Assembly: GCA_000378905.1 (NCBI GenBank)
Contig: KB900601.1
Span: 1-43,263 of the forward strand
Length of the DNA stretch: 43,263 nt
Reading direction: 5' to 3'
Source: an actinobacterium SCGC AAA028-A23
GTDB taxonomy: Bacteria > Actinomycetota > Actinomycetes > Nanopelagicales > Nanopelagicaceae
The notes under the pieces were generated by a model that did no database searches, had not been told where the DNA came from, and was given only the letters and a program-made list of their open reading frames with translations. The position numbers and the translations under genes were made by a program. The stretch's first letter is position 1; each line of letters starts with the position of its first letter. Of this stretch, positions 34,471 to 42,737 are shown piece after piece.

Positions 34471-35546
34471 GAGTTACCTGCAGCTAGTTTTGAGGTCCGA
34501 TCGGCATCAATTAAAGATTGAATCACTGCTTCTAAATCACCATTCATAACGGCATCCAAATTATTTGCTTTGTAATTTACGCGGTGATCACTAAGTCTGT
34601 TCTCTGGAAAATTATAAGTTCTAATCCGCTCACTTCGATCAACTGTGCGAACCTGATTCTTCCGTTCTGCTGATGCAATTCTTTCTGCTTCTTCTTGAGC
34701 GGCGGCAAGCATTCGAGCACGTAAAATTCGAAGAGCTGATTCTTTATTTTGTAATTGGCTTTTTTCATTCTGACAAGAGACCACAATTCCTGTTGGAATG
34801 TGAGTAATTCTTACTGCTGAGTCTGTCGTGTTAACGCTTTGTCCGCCCGGGCCTGATGAACGATAAACATCAATTCTTAAATCATTCATATTTATATCAA
34901 CATCTATCTCTTCTGCCTCTGGCAAAATCAAAACTCCTGCTGCTGAGGTGTGGATTCGACCCTGAGATTCAGTCTCTGGAACCCGTTGAACTCTATGCAC
35001 TCCACCTTCAAACTTTAATTTTGCATATGGAGTTTGACCTGGTTTTGCAACGCCTTTTGATTTAATCGCCACAGACATATCTTTATAACCACCCATATCA
35101 CTTGGAGTGGTGTCAATAACCTCAACTTTCCAACCCTGCTTTTCTGCAAATCTTGAGTACATTCGAAACAGATCACCAGCAAAAATCGCTGATTCATCTC
35201 CGCCAGCTCCTGCTTTAATTTCCATAATTACATCACGATCATCATTTGGATCTCTTGGTAGCAATAATTCTTCAAGCAAGGCTGCTGCTTCATCTTTAGC
35301 TGATTCAAGTGCAGAGATTTCAGATGCAAATGCTGGATCTGCTTCGGCTAATTCTTTTCCAGCCGCCAAATCATCCTCTGCCAATTTATATGCTCGATAA
35401 CCTGCAATTACTGGACCAAGCTGGGCATATCTTTTTCCAAGTGATCTGGCTTTGTTTTGATCAGCATGAATTGAAGGATCAGCCATTTGGGCTTCAAGAG
35501 ATTCATACTCTTTTAACAACTCATCAACTTTTGCAAACCGTTCCAT
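34467..35546 (-). CDS. prfA: Peptide chain release factor 1
   Basis: 359 residues. GGQ at 234-236 ([16 protein letters not shown]) catalyses peptidyl-tRNA hydrolysis. The stop-codon recognition tripeptide is Pro190-Glu191-Thr192 (PxT type), consistent with RF1 reading UAA and UAG. ATG at 35546 is preceded by a strong AAAGGAGGA. It lies downstream of rpmE's terminator and upstream of prmC, the methyltransferase that modifies it. Confidence 0.96.
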   Translation of the reverse strand: MERFAKVDELLKEYESLEAQMADPSIHADQNKARSLGKRYAQLGPVIAGYRAYKLAEDDLAAGKELAEADPAFASEISALESAKDEAAALLEELLLPRDPNDDRDVIMEIKAGAGGDESAIFAGDLFRMYSRFAEKQGWKVEVIDTTPSDMGGYKDMSVAIKSKGVAKPGQTPYAKLKFEGGVHRVQRVPETESQGRIHTSAAGVLILPEAEEIDVDINMNDLRIDVYRSSGPGGQSVNTTDSAVRITHIPTGIVVSCQNEKSQLQNKESALRILRARMLAAAQEEAERIASAERKNQVRTVDRSERIRTYNFPENRLSDHRVNYKANNLDAVMNGDLEAVIQSLIDADRTSKLAAGNS

Positions 35547-35581
35547 CTGATCCTCCTTTCTAAATTTGAGTTGGAATTAAA

Positions 35582-35624
35582 AAAGAGAGCGCACCACATC
35601 TTTTGATGTGTGTGCGCTCTCTTT
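35582..35624 (-). terminator. Strong intrinsic terminator after rpmE
   Basis: Arms AAAGAGAGCGCA (35582-35593 side) and TGCGCTCTCTTT, plus CACATC/GATGTG, make a stem of about 19 bp with one bulge around a 4-nt loop (35601-35604). A short T-run follows on the minus strand. It lies 8 nt past the rpmE stop and would separate rpmE from prfA. Confidence 0.8.
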
Positions 35625-35631
35625 AAGAAAA

Positions 35632-35856
35632 CTACTTAGTGCCGGTCTTATCTGCCTTTCCAAAACGCTCCTGGAATTTAGCTACGCGACCGCCGGTGTC
35701 AAGAATTCTCTGCTTACCGGTATAAAAAGGGTGACATACTGAACAAACTTCAACATAAATAGAACCATTTTCTTTTGTGCTGCGGGTTGTGAAAACTTCA
35801 CCGCAACCACAAGTTACTTTGGTTTCAACATACTGTGGGTGGATTTCGTTCTTCAT
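35632..35856 (-). CDS. rpmE: 50S ribosomal protein bL31 (zinc-binding type)
   Basis: 74 residues. [21 protein letters not shown] and [14 protein letters not shown] carry the four cysteines (Cys-x-Cys, Cys-x-x-Cys) of the C+ (zinc-binding) bL31 form, which can be swapped for a zinc-free paralogue when zinc is scarce. It lies at the subunit interface of the ribosome. ATG at 35856 with AAGGAGA upstream. It has its own promoter, a structured leader and a terminator, so it is a separate transcription unit between rho and prfA. Confidence 0.96.
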   Translation of the reverse strand: MKNEIHPQYVETKVTCGCGEVFTTRSTKENGSIYVEVCSVCHPFYTGKQRILDTGGRVAKFQERFGKADKTGTK

Positions 35857-35872
35857 GATTCTCCTTGATTGT

Positions 35873-35933
35873 TACTGGATCAGATTTACCTCTTCAGAAA
35901 ATCTGTGAACCAGTAGGACTAGTGAAGTACTAG
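35873..35933 (-). promoter_or_regulatory. Structured leader of rpmE (candidate ribosomal-protein leader RNA)
   Basis: On the minus strand a small hairpin CTAGT/ACTAG (35929-35933 with 35919-35923) is followed by a two-part hairpin: TACTGG/CCAGTA (35910-35915 with 35873-35878) enclosing CAGATTT/AAATCTG (35899-35905 with 35881-35887), with a 4/2-nt internal loop. It ends 16 nt before the rpmE ATG. Autoregulatory L31 leader motifs have been proposed in actinobacteria; whether this matches one needs a covariance search. Confidence 0.5.
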
Positions 35934-35941
35934 AGGGGTTA

Positions 35942-35969
35942 AGAATAACTGCTCAGGTGACGGCGTCAA
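35942..35969 (-). promoter_or_regulatory. rpmE promoter
   Basis: On the minus strand TTGACG (35969 to 35964), 16-bp spacer, TATTCT (35947 to 35942): the best -35/-10 pair in the window. Transcription would start near 35935, giving an approximately 80-nt leader containing the hairpins described above. Confidence 0.6.
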
Positions 35970-35988
35970 AATTAGGCGAAAATTAAGC

Positions 35989-37611
35989 CTACTCGCTATC
36001 TGATTTACCGTTTCCTGAAGCTGTTGGTGAATCACCGCCTGCTGTGGTCTTTTGAATTTGAAGTAGGAACTCAACATTAGATTTAGTTCCCTTCATCTTC
36101 TCAAGTAGCAATTCAAGTGCTTGCTGTGGCTCAAGTGCATGTAACACTCTACGAAGACGCCAAACAATGCTCAGCTCTTCAGTGCCCATCAAGATTTCTT
36201 CTTTACGAGTACCAGATGCAACTACATCAACGGCTGGGAAAATTCGCTTATCTGCAAATTTACGGTTAAGGATTAATTCCATATTACCGGTGCCCTTGAA
36301 CTCTTCGAAAATAACTTCATCCATCTTCGAACCAGTATCAATCAAAGCGGTGGCAAGAATTGTTAAAGAACCGCCATTTTCAATATTACGAGCAGCTCCA
36401 AAGAATTTCTTAGGTGGATATAACGCAGCTGAGTCCACACCACCAGAAAGAATTCTTCCCGAAGCAGGTGCAGCAATGTTATATGCGCGACCTAAACGGG
36501 TAATTGAATCAAGTAGTACGACAACATCATGACCCAATTCAACTAATCGCTTGGCTCGCTCAATTGCCAGCTCTGCAACAGTTGTGTGATCATCTGCAGG
36601 TCTATCAAAAGTTGAGGCAATTACCTCTCCCTTTACAGATCTTTGCATATCTGTAACTTCCTCAGGACGCTCATCTACTAACACAACCATCAAATGACAT
36701 TCAGGATTATTTGTAGTGATTGCATTTGCAATTGATTGGAGAACCATCGTTTTACCAGCTTTAGGTGGTGAAACAATAAGTCCGCGCTGACCTTTACCAA
36801 TTGGTGAAATTAAGTCAATGATTCTTGTTGTTAAAATATTTGGTTCAGTCTCAAGACGTAATCTTTCTTGTGGGTATAGCGGAACTAATTTAGAGAATTC
36901 AACTCTCTCTTTAGCGTTATCTGGCTCAACCCCATTAACCGTTTCAACTTTAACAAGAGCATTAAATTTCTCACGTCGTTCGCCTTCCTTTGGCTCTCGA
37001 ACTGATCCAGTAATAACATCGCCTTTGCGCAATCCATATTTTCTAACCTGTTGAAGTGAAACATAAACATCATTAGGTGAAGGTAAGTATCCGCCAGTTC
37101 TGATAAATGCAAAGCTATCTAAAATATCTAGTAAGCCACCTACTGGTAGCAAAACATCATCTGGGCCAATCTGGATCTCACGCTCTTCACGCTGACCTCG
37201 GTCACGATTTCGGTCACGATTTCGATCGCGTCCACGATCACGTCGATTGTTATCTCGGTTTCCAAAACGACGGTTGTTGTCTCCGCGATCTGAATCTGAG
37301 TAGCTATTTGAGGAGTTATTGTTTGAATTATTTGATGAGCCATCTTGGCTGGAATCACTCTCTTCAGCCTCAGCATTATTGTTTCGGTTATTTCGATTGT
37401 TCTGTCGTTCCATACGACGAGCCTCTCGTTCATTTTTTGCGGCCTCGCGATTAGCGGCCTGCAGATCACCAATAGATTGGACTAAGTCTGCTTTTTTTAA
37501 AGTAGTGGCATTTTCAATTCCTAATTGAACCGCGACCTTCTTAAGATCACTTATTGCCATATCTACTAACTCAACCGCGTCTGCGCGATTAGTTGATTTC
37601 TTCTCTGCCAT
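35989..37611 (-). CDS. rho: Transcription termination factor Rho with Asn-rich insert
   Basis: 540 residues. An N-terminal helical domain (1-51), a long hydrophilic insert (about 52-145), the RNA-binding OSB fold (from GPDDVLLPVGGLLDI; PSPNDVYVSLQQVRKYGLR), then the RecA-like motor with P-loop SPPKAGKT, Walker B VVVLLDSITR and the RNA-contacting R-loop GKGTGNMEL-type segment (EFKGTGNMELILNR). Rho ends transcripts without intrinsic terminators. The insert combines Asn-rich runs (about 20 Asn in residues 71-122) with Arg/Asp repeats; actinobacterial Rho usually has inserts here, commonly Arg/Gly-rich. ATG at 37611 has a weak ribosome site. Confidence 0.95.
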   Translation of the reverse strand: MAEKKSTNRADAVELVDMAISDLKKVAVQLGIENATTLKKADLVQSIGDLQAANREAAKNEREARRMERQNNRNNRNNNAEAEESDSSQDGSSNNSNNNSSNSYSDSDRGDNNRRFGNRDNNRRDRGRDRNRDRNRDRGQREEREIQIGPDDVLLPVGGLLDILDSFAFIRTGGYLPSPNDVYVSLQQVRKYGLRKGDVITGSVREPKEGERREKFNALVKVETVNGVEPDNAKERVEFSKLVPLYPQERLRLETEPNILTTRIIDLISPIGKGQRGLIVSPPKAGKTMVLQSIANAITTNNPECHLMVVLVDERPEEVTDMQRSVKGEVIASTFDRPADDHTTVAELAIERAKRLVELGHDVVVLLDSITRLGRAYNIAAPASGRILSGGVDSAALYPPKKFFGAARNIENGGSLTILATALIDTGSKMDEVIFEEFKGTGNMELILNRKFADKRIFPAVDVVASGTRKEEILMGTEELSIVWRLRRVLHALEPQQALELLLEKMKGTKSNVEFLLQIQKTTAGGDSPTASGNGKSDSE

Positions 37612-37710
37612 TTATATATTGCCATTCTTTCGTTAGATTATTTCTTACCCGTATGAGGGATACCCCGTGAAAAAATACTTTTATTTTTTGGGATTTTTTG
37701 ACTTATTTAT

Positions 37711-37729
37711 CTGTCGCACTTTCCGACAG
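37711..37729 (-). promoter_or_regulatory. Small hairpin in the thrB-rho spacer
   Basis: Perfect 6-bp stem CTGTCG/CGACAG around a 7-nt loop, in the 158-nt gap between thrB and rho. No T-run follows on the minus strand, so I do not call a terminator. The spacer also holds T/A-rich tracts (37671-37700). It could be part of a rho leader, where autoregulation is common. Confidence 0.35.
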
Positions 37730-37769
37730 GCTTAAATCTACCACACCCGGGCAGAATCCGAAATACCTG

Positions 37770-38720
37770 CTATTGAACCCCAGTTTTCGCTATTGCCAAC
37801 TTCATCGCATTAAAGCCAGGGGAAACTGATTGAATCTGATCAATCTCATCCTCAGCACCTGAATAAAGGACCATAACTGACGGGCCAGCGCCGGAAACCA
37901 CCGCAGCCAGACCAGCACCTCTTAGCTTTTCAACAAGTGCAATAGATTTTGGCATAGCTTCTTCTCGATACTTTTGGTGCAATAAATCTTCAGTTGCAGT
38001 AAATAAAAGATCTGGACGCTCGGCTAATGCATGAACAAGTAGAGCGGTTCTAGAAGAGTTTAGAACTGCATCTTGATGAGAAATACTTTCAGGTAAAAGT
38101 TTTCTAGCCTTCGCAGTTGATAACTGGTTCTCAGGTACAAGTAGTAAAGCTTTTATTCGATCATCAACTTTTAAGCTAACTGCTCTGCCAACATTTGAAC
38201 TTTCACCCTCTGAATTTATTTTAGACTCAAGCCAAGCAATAGTGGCGCCACCATAAAATGCAGCAGCAACATTATCTGGGTGCCCCTCTAACTCTGTAGC
38301 TAAAGTAATCAAATCCTCATCACTCATATATTGCTCGCCAGTTAAGACTAAGGATCGAGCCAGGGCTAAGCCGCCAACAATTGCACTTGCTGATGAACCA
38401 AGTCCTCTTCCATGTGGAATTACATTCAATGCTCTCAAAGCTATCCCTCGTGGCTTGCCACCCATATGTTCAAATCCACGCATCATGGACTTAATGATTA
38501 AATTCTTTGCATCCTTCTTGACCTGATCTGCACCCTCACCTGTTACATCTACATCAAAAGATTCATCATCTAAAATTTGTGCTGCGTATCTATCGCGCAT
38601 TTCTAATGCAATTGCAAAACTGTCGAAGCCAGGCCCGATATTTGCACTACTTGCGGGCACGCTAACTTGTGCCATAGTTGCTTTAAAGGTTAAGCCACTC
38701 GCATTTCGTTTAGCAGCCAT
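37770..38720 (-). CDS. thrB: Homoserine kinase
   Basis: 316 residues, GHMP kinase. PASSANIGPGFDSFAIAL near the N-terminus and the ATP loop HGRGLGSSASAIVGG are diagnostic, with VSGAGPSVM near the C-terminus. It phosphorylates homoserine for threonine synthase. The start (ATG 38718-38720) overlaps the thrC stop by one base (TAATG); an internal Met at codon 16 (MAQVSVPASS) is an alternative closer to the family's usual start. Confidence 0.94.
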   Translation of the reverse strand: MAAKRNASGLTFKATMAQVSVPASSANIGPGFDSFAIALEMRDRYAAQILDDESFDVDVTGEGADQVKKDAKNLIIKSMMRGFEHMGGKPRGIALRALNVIPHGRGLGSSASAIVGGLALARSLVLTGEQYMSDEDLITLATELEGHPDNVAAAFYGGATIAWLESKINSEGESSNVGRAVSLKVDDRIKALLLVPENQLSTAKARKLLPESISHQDAVLNSSRTALLVHALAERPDLLFTATEDLLHQKYREEAMPKSIALVEKLRGAGLAAVVSGAGPSVMVLYSGAEDEIDQIQSVSPGFNAMKLAIAKTGVQ

Positions 38721-39799
38721 TACTTAAGTCCAATAACTTTCGCAGCTTTCTTAACATCTACTGGAATCACAATCGGCTTGTTTGAAGTATTTAGTATCCA
38801 TTGAACATCTTTAAGACCATTGCCAGTTACTGTAACAACAATAGTTTTATCCTTAGGAAGTTTCTTCTGGCCTTTTAATTTAATCAATCCAGCAATACCA
38901 GCCGAACTTGAAGGTTCAACAAATACGCCCTCTTTCGCAGCAACTAACCGATATGCACTTAAAATCTCTTTATCTGTAACCGAATCAATTAAGCCTTTAG
39001 ATCCAACCTTTGCTGCAACTGCTTGATCCCATGAAGCAGGATTTCCAATTCTGATTGCAGTTGCAATTGTTTCTGGGTTTTTAACAATTTTATTTTTAAC
39101 AATAGGTGCTGCACCTGCTGCTTGAAATCCCCACATCATTGGCAGATTACGAGACATTCCTGCTGATTTGTACTCTTGATAACCTTTCCAATAAGCAGTT
39201 ATGTTTCCAGCATTTCCAACTGGCATTGCATGAATATCAGGTGCAAATCCCAACATGTCTACAACTTCAAAAGCTGCAGTCTTCTGACCTTCAATTCGAA
39301 ATGGATTAACTGAGTTAACGAGTGAGACTGGGTAATTTTCTGACAACTGTCTTGCCAACATCAAACAATCATCAAAGTTGCCTTTAACCTGCAAAAGGGT
39401 TGCTCCATGTGCAATAGCTTGCGCAAGTTTGCCCATTGCAATCTTTCCTTGCGGAACTAATACAACAGGTTTCATTCCCGCTTTAGTTGCATAAGCAGCA
39501 GCACTTGCACTTGTGTTTCCAGTTGATGCACAAATAACAGCTTTTGCACCCTCTTCTGCAGCTTTAGAAATTGCCATCGTCATTCCGCGATCTTTAAATG
39601 ACCCAGTTGGATTCGCGCCTTCAACTTTTAGCCAAACATCATTTCCTAGCATCTCTGACAAAGTATTTGCATAAACAAGTGGCGTACCACCCTCGCGCAA
39701 AGAAACAACTGGAGTTGTATCACTTACTGGTAACCAACGACGGTACTCCTCAATTACACCGCGCCATTGATGTACTTTCTTATTTCCAAACAAACCCAT
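38720..39799 (-). CDS. thrC: Threonine synthase
   Basis: 359 residues, PLP-dependent fold-type II lyase. The Schiff-base lysine is in [10 protein letters not shown], the phosphate-binding loop in [13 protein letters not shown], and a conserved GNAGN segment follows. It converts O-phosphohomoserine to threonine and phosphate. It shares single-base overlaps with both hom (upstream) and thrB (downstream), so the three threonine-branch genes are translationally coupled. Length matches the short (class II-like) bacterial form found in actinobacteria. Confidence 0.95.
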   Translation of the reverse strand: MGLFGNKKVHQWRGVIEEYRRWLPVSDTTPVVSLREGGTPLVYANTLSEMLGNDVWLKVEGANPTGSFKDRGMTMAISKAAEEGAKAVICASTGNTSASAAAYATKAGMKPVVLVPQGKIAMGKLAQAIAHGATLLQVKGNFDDCLMLARQLSENYPVSLVNSVNPFRIEGQKTAAFEVVDMLGFAPDIHAMPVGNAGNITAYWKGYQEYKSAGMSRNLPMMWGFQAAGAAPIVKNKIVKNPETIATAIRIGNPASWDQAVAAKVGSKGLIDSVTDKEILSAYRLVAAKEGVFVEPSSSAGIAGLIKLKGQKKLPKDKTIVVTVTGNGLKDVQWILNTSNKPIVIPVDVKKAAKVIGLK

Positions 39800-41082
39800 T
39801 AGATGTTTCCTTCAACTCGTAGCACGCTTGCCACGTCAGTTACTACCGGCAATTTTCCTAGCTCTTTAACAGTTGTAGCCAATGCTAGTTCGGTTGAGCT
39901 ATGTGTCATAACAATTAACTCTGCTTTATCGCCAATTCCGCTCTGACGAACTGTTTGGATTGAAACACCATGAGAAGCAAAAACATGAGCAACTGACTCC
40001 AAAACACCTGGTTTATCAGCAACATTTAATCGAATTAGATACCTTGTTTTAGTCTGCCCAATTGCGGCAATCTTTAAAGATGCATAATCACTCTCTTTTG
40101 GACCAATCCCACCCAAAACTTTGTGACGGGCAATGGCAACTAAATCTCCGAGCACCGCACTTGCAGTTGGCTCCCCACCAGCACCTCGGCCATAAAACAT
40201 CATTTCACCAGCAGACTTGGCTTGAACAAAGACGGCATTAAATGATTCCCGTACAGAAGCTAGTGGGTGATTTCTTGAAATTAGTGCTGGGTGAACACGA
40301 ACTGAAATTTCACCCTCTGAAGTAAGTTCTGTAATGGCAAGTAATTTAATTACCATATCCATAGCTTTTGCAACCTTTACATCTGCTGCAGTTATCTTGG
40401 TAATGCCCTCACGGTAAACATCTTTATCTGTAACTCTTGAATGAAAAGCAAGTCCAGCCAAAATCGCTGCTTTATCTGCTGCATCAAATCCTTCAACATC
40501 TGCAGTTGGATCAGCCTCTGCAAAACCTAAATCTTGCGCTTGCTTTAACGCATCAGAAAATGCCGTCCCGGACTCATCCATTTTTGTCAGAATATAATTT
40601 GTAGTTCCGTTAACAATTCCCATAATTCTTAAAACTTGATCGCCAACTAATGATTCACGAAGTGGTCTAAGAATTGGAATCGCTCCGGCAACGGCAGCTT
40701 CATAATATAGATCGACATTTGCATTACTTGCCGCTTCATATAAAGCAGCACCGTCTTTTGCAAGCAGTGCTTTATTGGCAGTAACAACTGACTTGCCATT
40801 CTTGAGCGCAGTTAAAATCAATTCTTTGGCTGGTGATATTCCACCCATAACTTCAATAATCAAATCAATGCTTGGATCGTTAACAACTGAATGTGCATCT
40901 TCGGTAATCAGATTAGAAGATATGCCTTCACGTTTTACTGAGGTATCTCGAACTGCAACCTTTACTAATTCAAGCTCTGCGCCTGCGCGAGATGTTAAAT
41001 CTGCTTTATTCGCCACCATAAGTCGGGCAACCTGTGAGCCCACAGTGCCACAGCCAAGCATCCCAACTTTAAGAGTTTTCAT
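39799..41082 (-). CDS. hom: Homoserine dehydrogenase
   Basis: 427 residues. N-terminal Rossmann motif [10 protein letters not shown], then the catalytic domain ([34 protein letters not shown]) and a C-terminal ACT domain ([21 protein letters not shown]) that usually mediates threonine feedback. It reduces aspartate semialdehyde to homoserine. It lies 18 nt after lysA and overlaps thrC by one base, an aspartate-family operon (lysA-hom-thrC-thrB). Confidence 0.95.
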   Translation of the reverse strand: MKTLKVGMLGCGTVGSQVARLMVANKADLTSRAGAELELVKVAVRDTSVKREGISSNLITEDAHSVVNDPSIDLIIEVMGGISPAKELILTALKNGKSVVTANKALLAKDGAALYEAASNANVDLYYEAAVAGAIPILRPLRESLVGDQVLRIMGIVNGTTNYILTKMDESGTAFSDALKQAQDLGFAEADPTADVEGFDAADKAAILAGLAFHSRVTDKDVYREGITKITAADVKVAKAMDMVIKLLAITELTSEGEISVRVHPALISRNHPLASVRESFNAVFVQAKSAGEMMFYGRGAGGEPTASAVLGDLVAIARHKVLGGIGPKESDYASLKIAAIGQTKTRYLIRLNVADKPGVLESVAHVFASHGVSIQTVRQSGIGDKAELIVMTHSSTELALATTVKELGKLPVVTDVASVLRVEGNI

Positions 41083-41100
41083 TGGAGAAGTATCTCAAAC

Positions 41101-42330
41101 TTATGACAGCGCTCGTGGCGCTTGAACTACATCCAGATTGAGCAGATCAGACTCATTTTCTCTGCGTAAAATCTCTCGAGCAGTGCCATTTACCACTGAA
41201 ATCACTGATGGACGCGGGATATGGTTGTAATTGCTGGCCATGCTTCGACCATATGCACCAGTTGCTGGAATCGCCAATAAATCTCCAGCTTTAATGTCCT
41301 CTGGCAAATCAATATTTGGAATCAATACATCTCCACTTTCACAATGCTTTCCGACCACTCGAGTTGTAATTGGTTTTGCAGTTGAGGTTCGGTTAGCAAG
41401 GTATGCGGAGTATTTAGCACCATAAAGTGCTGGCCTAATATTTTCACTCATTCCACCATCTACTGAAACATATCTGCGCTTTGAACCATTTTCTAGAGTG
41501 ACTGTTTTAGTTGTTCCTACTACATACAAAGTTGTCGTCGTTGGTCCAACAATTGCCCGTCCTGGCTCAACGGATACTTTTGGTACTGATAAATTCAGTT
41601 TTTTGCATTCAGATTTAATTACTTCAGAAATTGCTGGGATCACAGTATCTGGAGCAATAGCACTCTCATCCTGTGTGTAAGCAATTCCATAACCGCCACC
41701 AATATTTAACTCAGGAAGTTGAGTTGAATACTTATCTCTAAAACTTGCCAACACCCCGACAAGTCTTTCTGCCGCAACTTTAAAGCCTTCTACTTCAAAA
41801 ATTTGTGAGCCAATATGACAGTGAATTCCCGCTAAGTTTATTGAGTCTTCTGACATACATTTATCAATTGCAATCAGTGCATCTCCACTTGCAATTGAGA
41901 AGCCAAATTTAACATCCTCATGCGCAGTTGAAATAAACTCATGTGTATGTGCATCAACTCCGGGGGTTAATCTTAAATAGACTTTTTGCACCTTATTCAT
42001 ATCTTTTGCAATCTTGGCCACTCGTGATAGCTCATCAAATGAATCAATAACAATTGTTCCTACACCTGCCTTGATGGCAGCTGAAATTTCTATCTCAGAC
42101 TTATTATTTCCATGAAACTCAATCTCACTTGCAGGAAAGTTTGCCGCAAGTGCAACCGCTAATTCCCCACCAGTGCAGACATCTAAGCCAATTTTTAACT
42201 CTTTAAGCCACTTTGCAATCTCAACACAAACAAAGGATTTAGCCGCGTAGTAAACCTGCCCACCACCGAAAGATTGCGTAAGTGCTGCTTGCCAGGCTTT
42301 CGCTCGGAGATAAAAGTCATCTTGATCCAA
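41101..42330 (-). CDS. lysA: Diaminopimelate decarboxylase (start codon uncertain)
   Basis: At least 409 residues. The PLP lysine is in YYAAKSF, HCHIGSQI and the GGGYGIAYT glycine loop (phosphate site) follow, and ENIRPALYGAKYSA, CESGDVLIPN and ATGAYGRSMASNYN are family-typical. It decarboxylates meso-diaminopimelate to lysine. TTG at 42328-42330 is the only ATG/GTG/TTG in frame, but it falls inside the conserved strand: upstream in frame the sequence reads IVAEYGSPIFVLDQDDF, clearly LysA. The frame is open to 42417 without a standard start. The real start may be a rare codon (ATC at 42381 or ATA at 42363), or the upstream small ORF may be joined by frameshift or by a sequence error. Followed by hom. 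Confidence 0.9.
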   Translation of the reverse strand: MDQDDFYLRAKAWQAALTQSFGGGQVYYAAKSFVCVEIAKWLKELKIGLDVCTGGELAVALAANFPASEIEFHGNNKSEIEISAAIKAGVGTIVIDSFDELSRVAKIAKDMNKVQKVYLRLTPGVDAHTHEFISTAHEDVKFGFSIASGDALIAIDKCMSEDSINLAGIHCHIGSQIFEVEGFKVAAERLVGVLASFRDKYSTQLPELNIGGGYGIAYTQDESAIAPDTVIPAISEVIKSECKKLNLSVPKVSVEPGRAIVGPTTTTLYVVGTTKTVTLENGSKRRYVSVDGGMSENIRPALYGAKYSAYLANRTSTAKPITTRVVGKHCESGDVLIPNIDLPEDIKAGDLLAIPATGAYGRSMASNYNHIPRPSVISVVNGTAREILRRENESDLLNLDVVQAPRALS

Positions 42331-42359
42331 AACAAATATTGGGGATCCATACTCTGCAA

Positions 42360-42581
42360 CTATTTTCTTTGCTGAGCAGATTTGATCATGCTCATCGCGG
42401 TTTCGGTTGCTAGAATTTCAAACTCTTCACGACTTAAACCCGTAATATCTTTTCGAGACCTCAAGTCATTTAATTGATTTTCTAGCTCTCTAATTCGTTC
42501 TAGAGCATTTTGTGTAGGCGCAGGTTTACTTTCATCCTCGCCTTTAAATCCAACCCAACTAAGAAAATTCTTATCAGCCAT
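42360..42581 (-). CDS. Small coiled-coil-like protein upstream of lysA
   Basis: 73 residues, ATG at 42581 with AAGGAC immediately upstream. No cysteine and no membrane segment; ALERIRELENQLNDLRSRKDI (about 27-47) has heptad-like leucines, followed by LSREEFEILATETAMSMIKSA. It is hydrophilic and acidic in the middle. I do not recognise it. Its stop (TAG 42362-42360) lies inside the conserved start region of lysA, in the other frame, after a run of four A. It may be a separate short protein or the displaced N-terminus of a lysA fusion. Confidence 0.6.
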   Translation of the reverse strand: MADKNFLSWVGFKGEDESKPAPTQNALERIRELENQLNDLRSRKDITGLSREEFEILATETAMSMIKSAQQRK

Positions 42582-42617
42582 GTCCTTAGCCTTCCTTACC
42601 TACAAATTAATTACAAC

Positions 42618-42699
42618 TGGTGCGGGAGGTGGGACTTGAACCCACACGCCGAAGCACAGGTTCCTAAGACCTGCGTGTCTGCCATTTCACCACTCCCGC
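42618..42699 (-). tRNA. tRNA-Leu (anticodon UAG)
   Basis: Class II tRNA of 82 nt including an encoded CCA (42618-42620). Acceptor stem GCGGGAG pairs with CTCCCGC, discriminator A. The anticodon stem CAGGT/ACCTG carries the loop CTTAGGA, giving UAG, which reads CUN leucine codons. The variable arm contains a CTTCGG-type stem, and the T arm GTGGG-TTCAAGT-CCCAC is perfect. It lies between argS (divergent) and the small ORF upstream of lysA. Confidence 0.95.
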
Positions 42700-42737
42700 A
42701 TTTATTACTTGAGTGAGGGGCAAAGATTACGGTGTAT

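Noticed and set aside
37107-37472. ORFs on both strands within the rho insert, and direct DNA repeats near 37190-37235
   Set aside because: The repeats (cacgatttcggt-type) encode the RDRNRD repeats of Rho; the ORFs are shadows of that biased composition.
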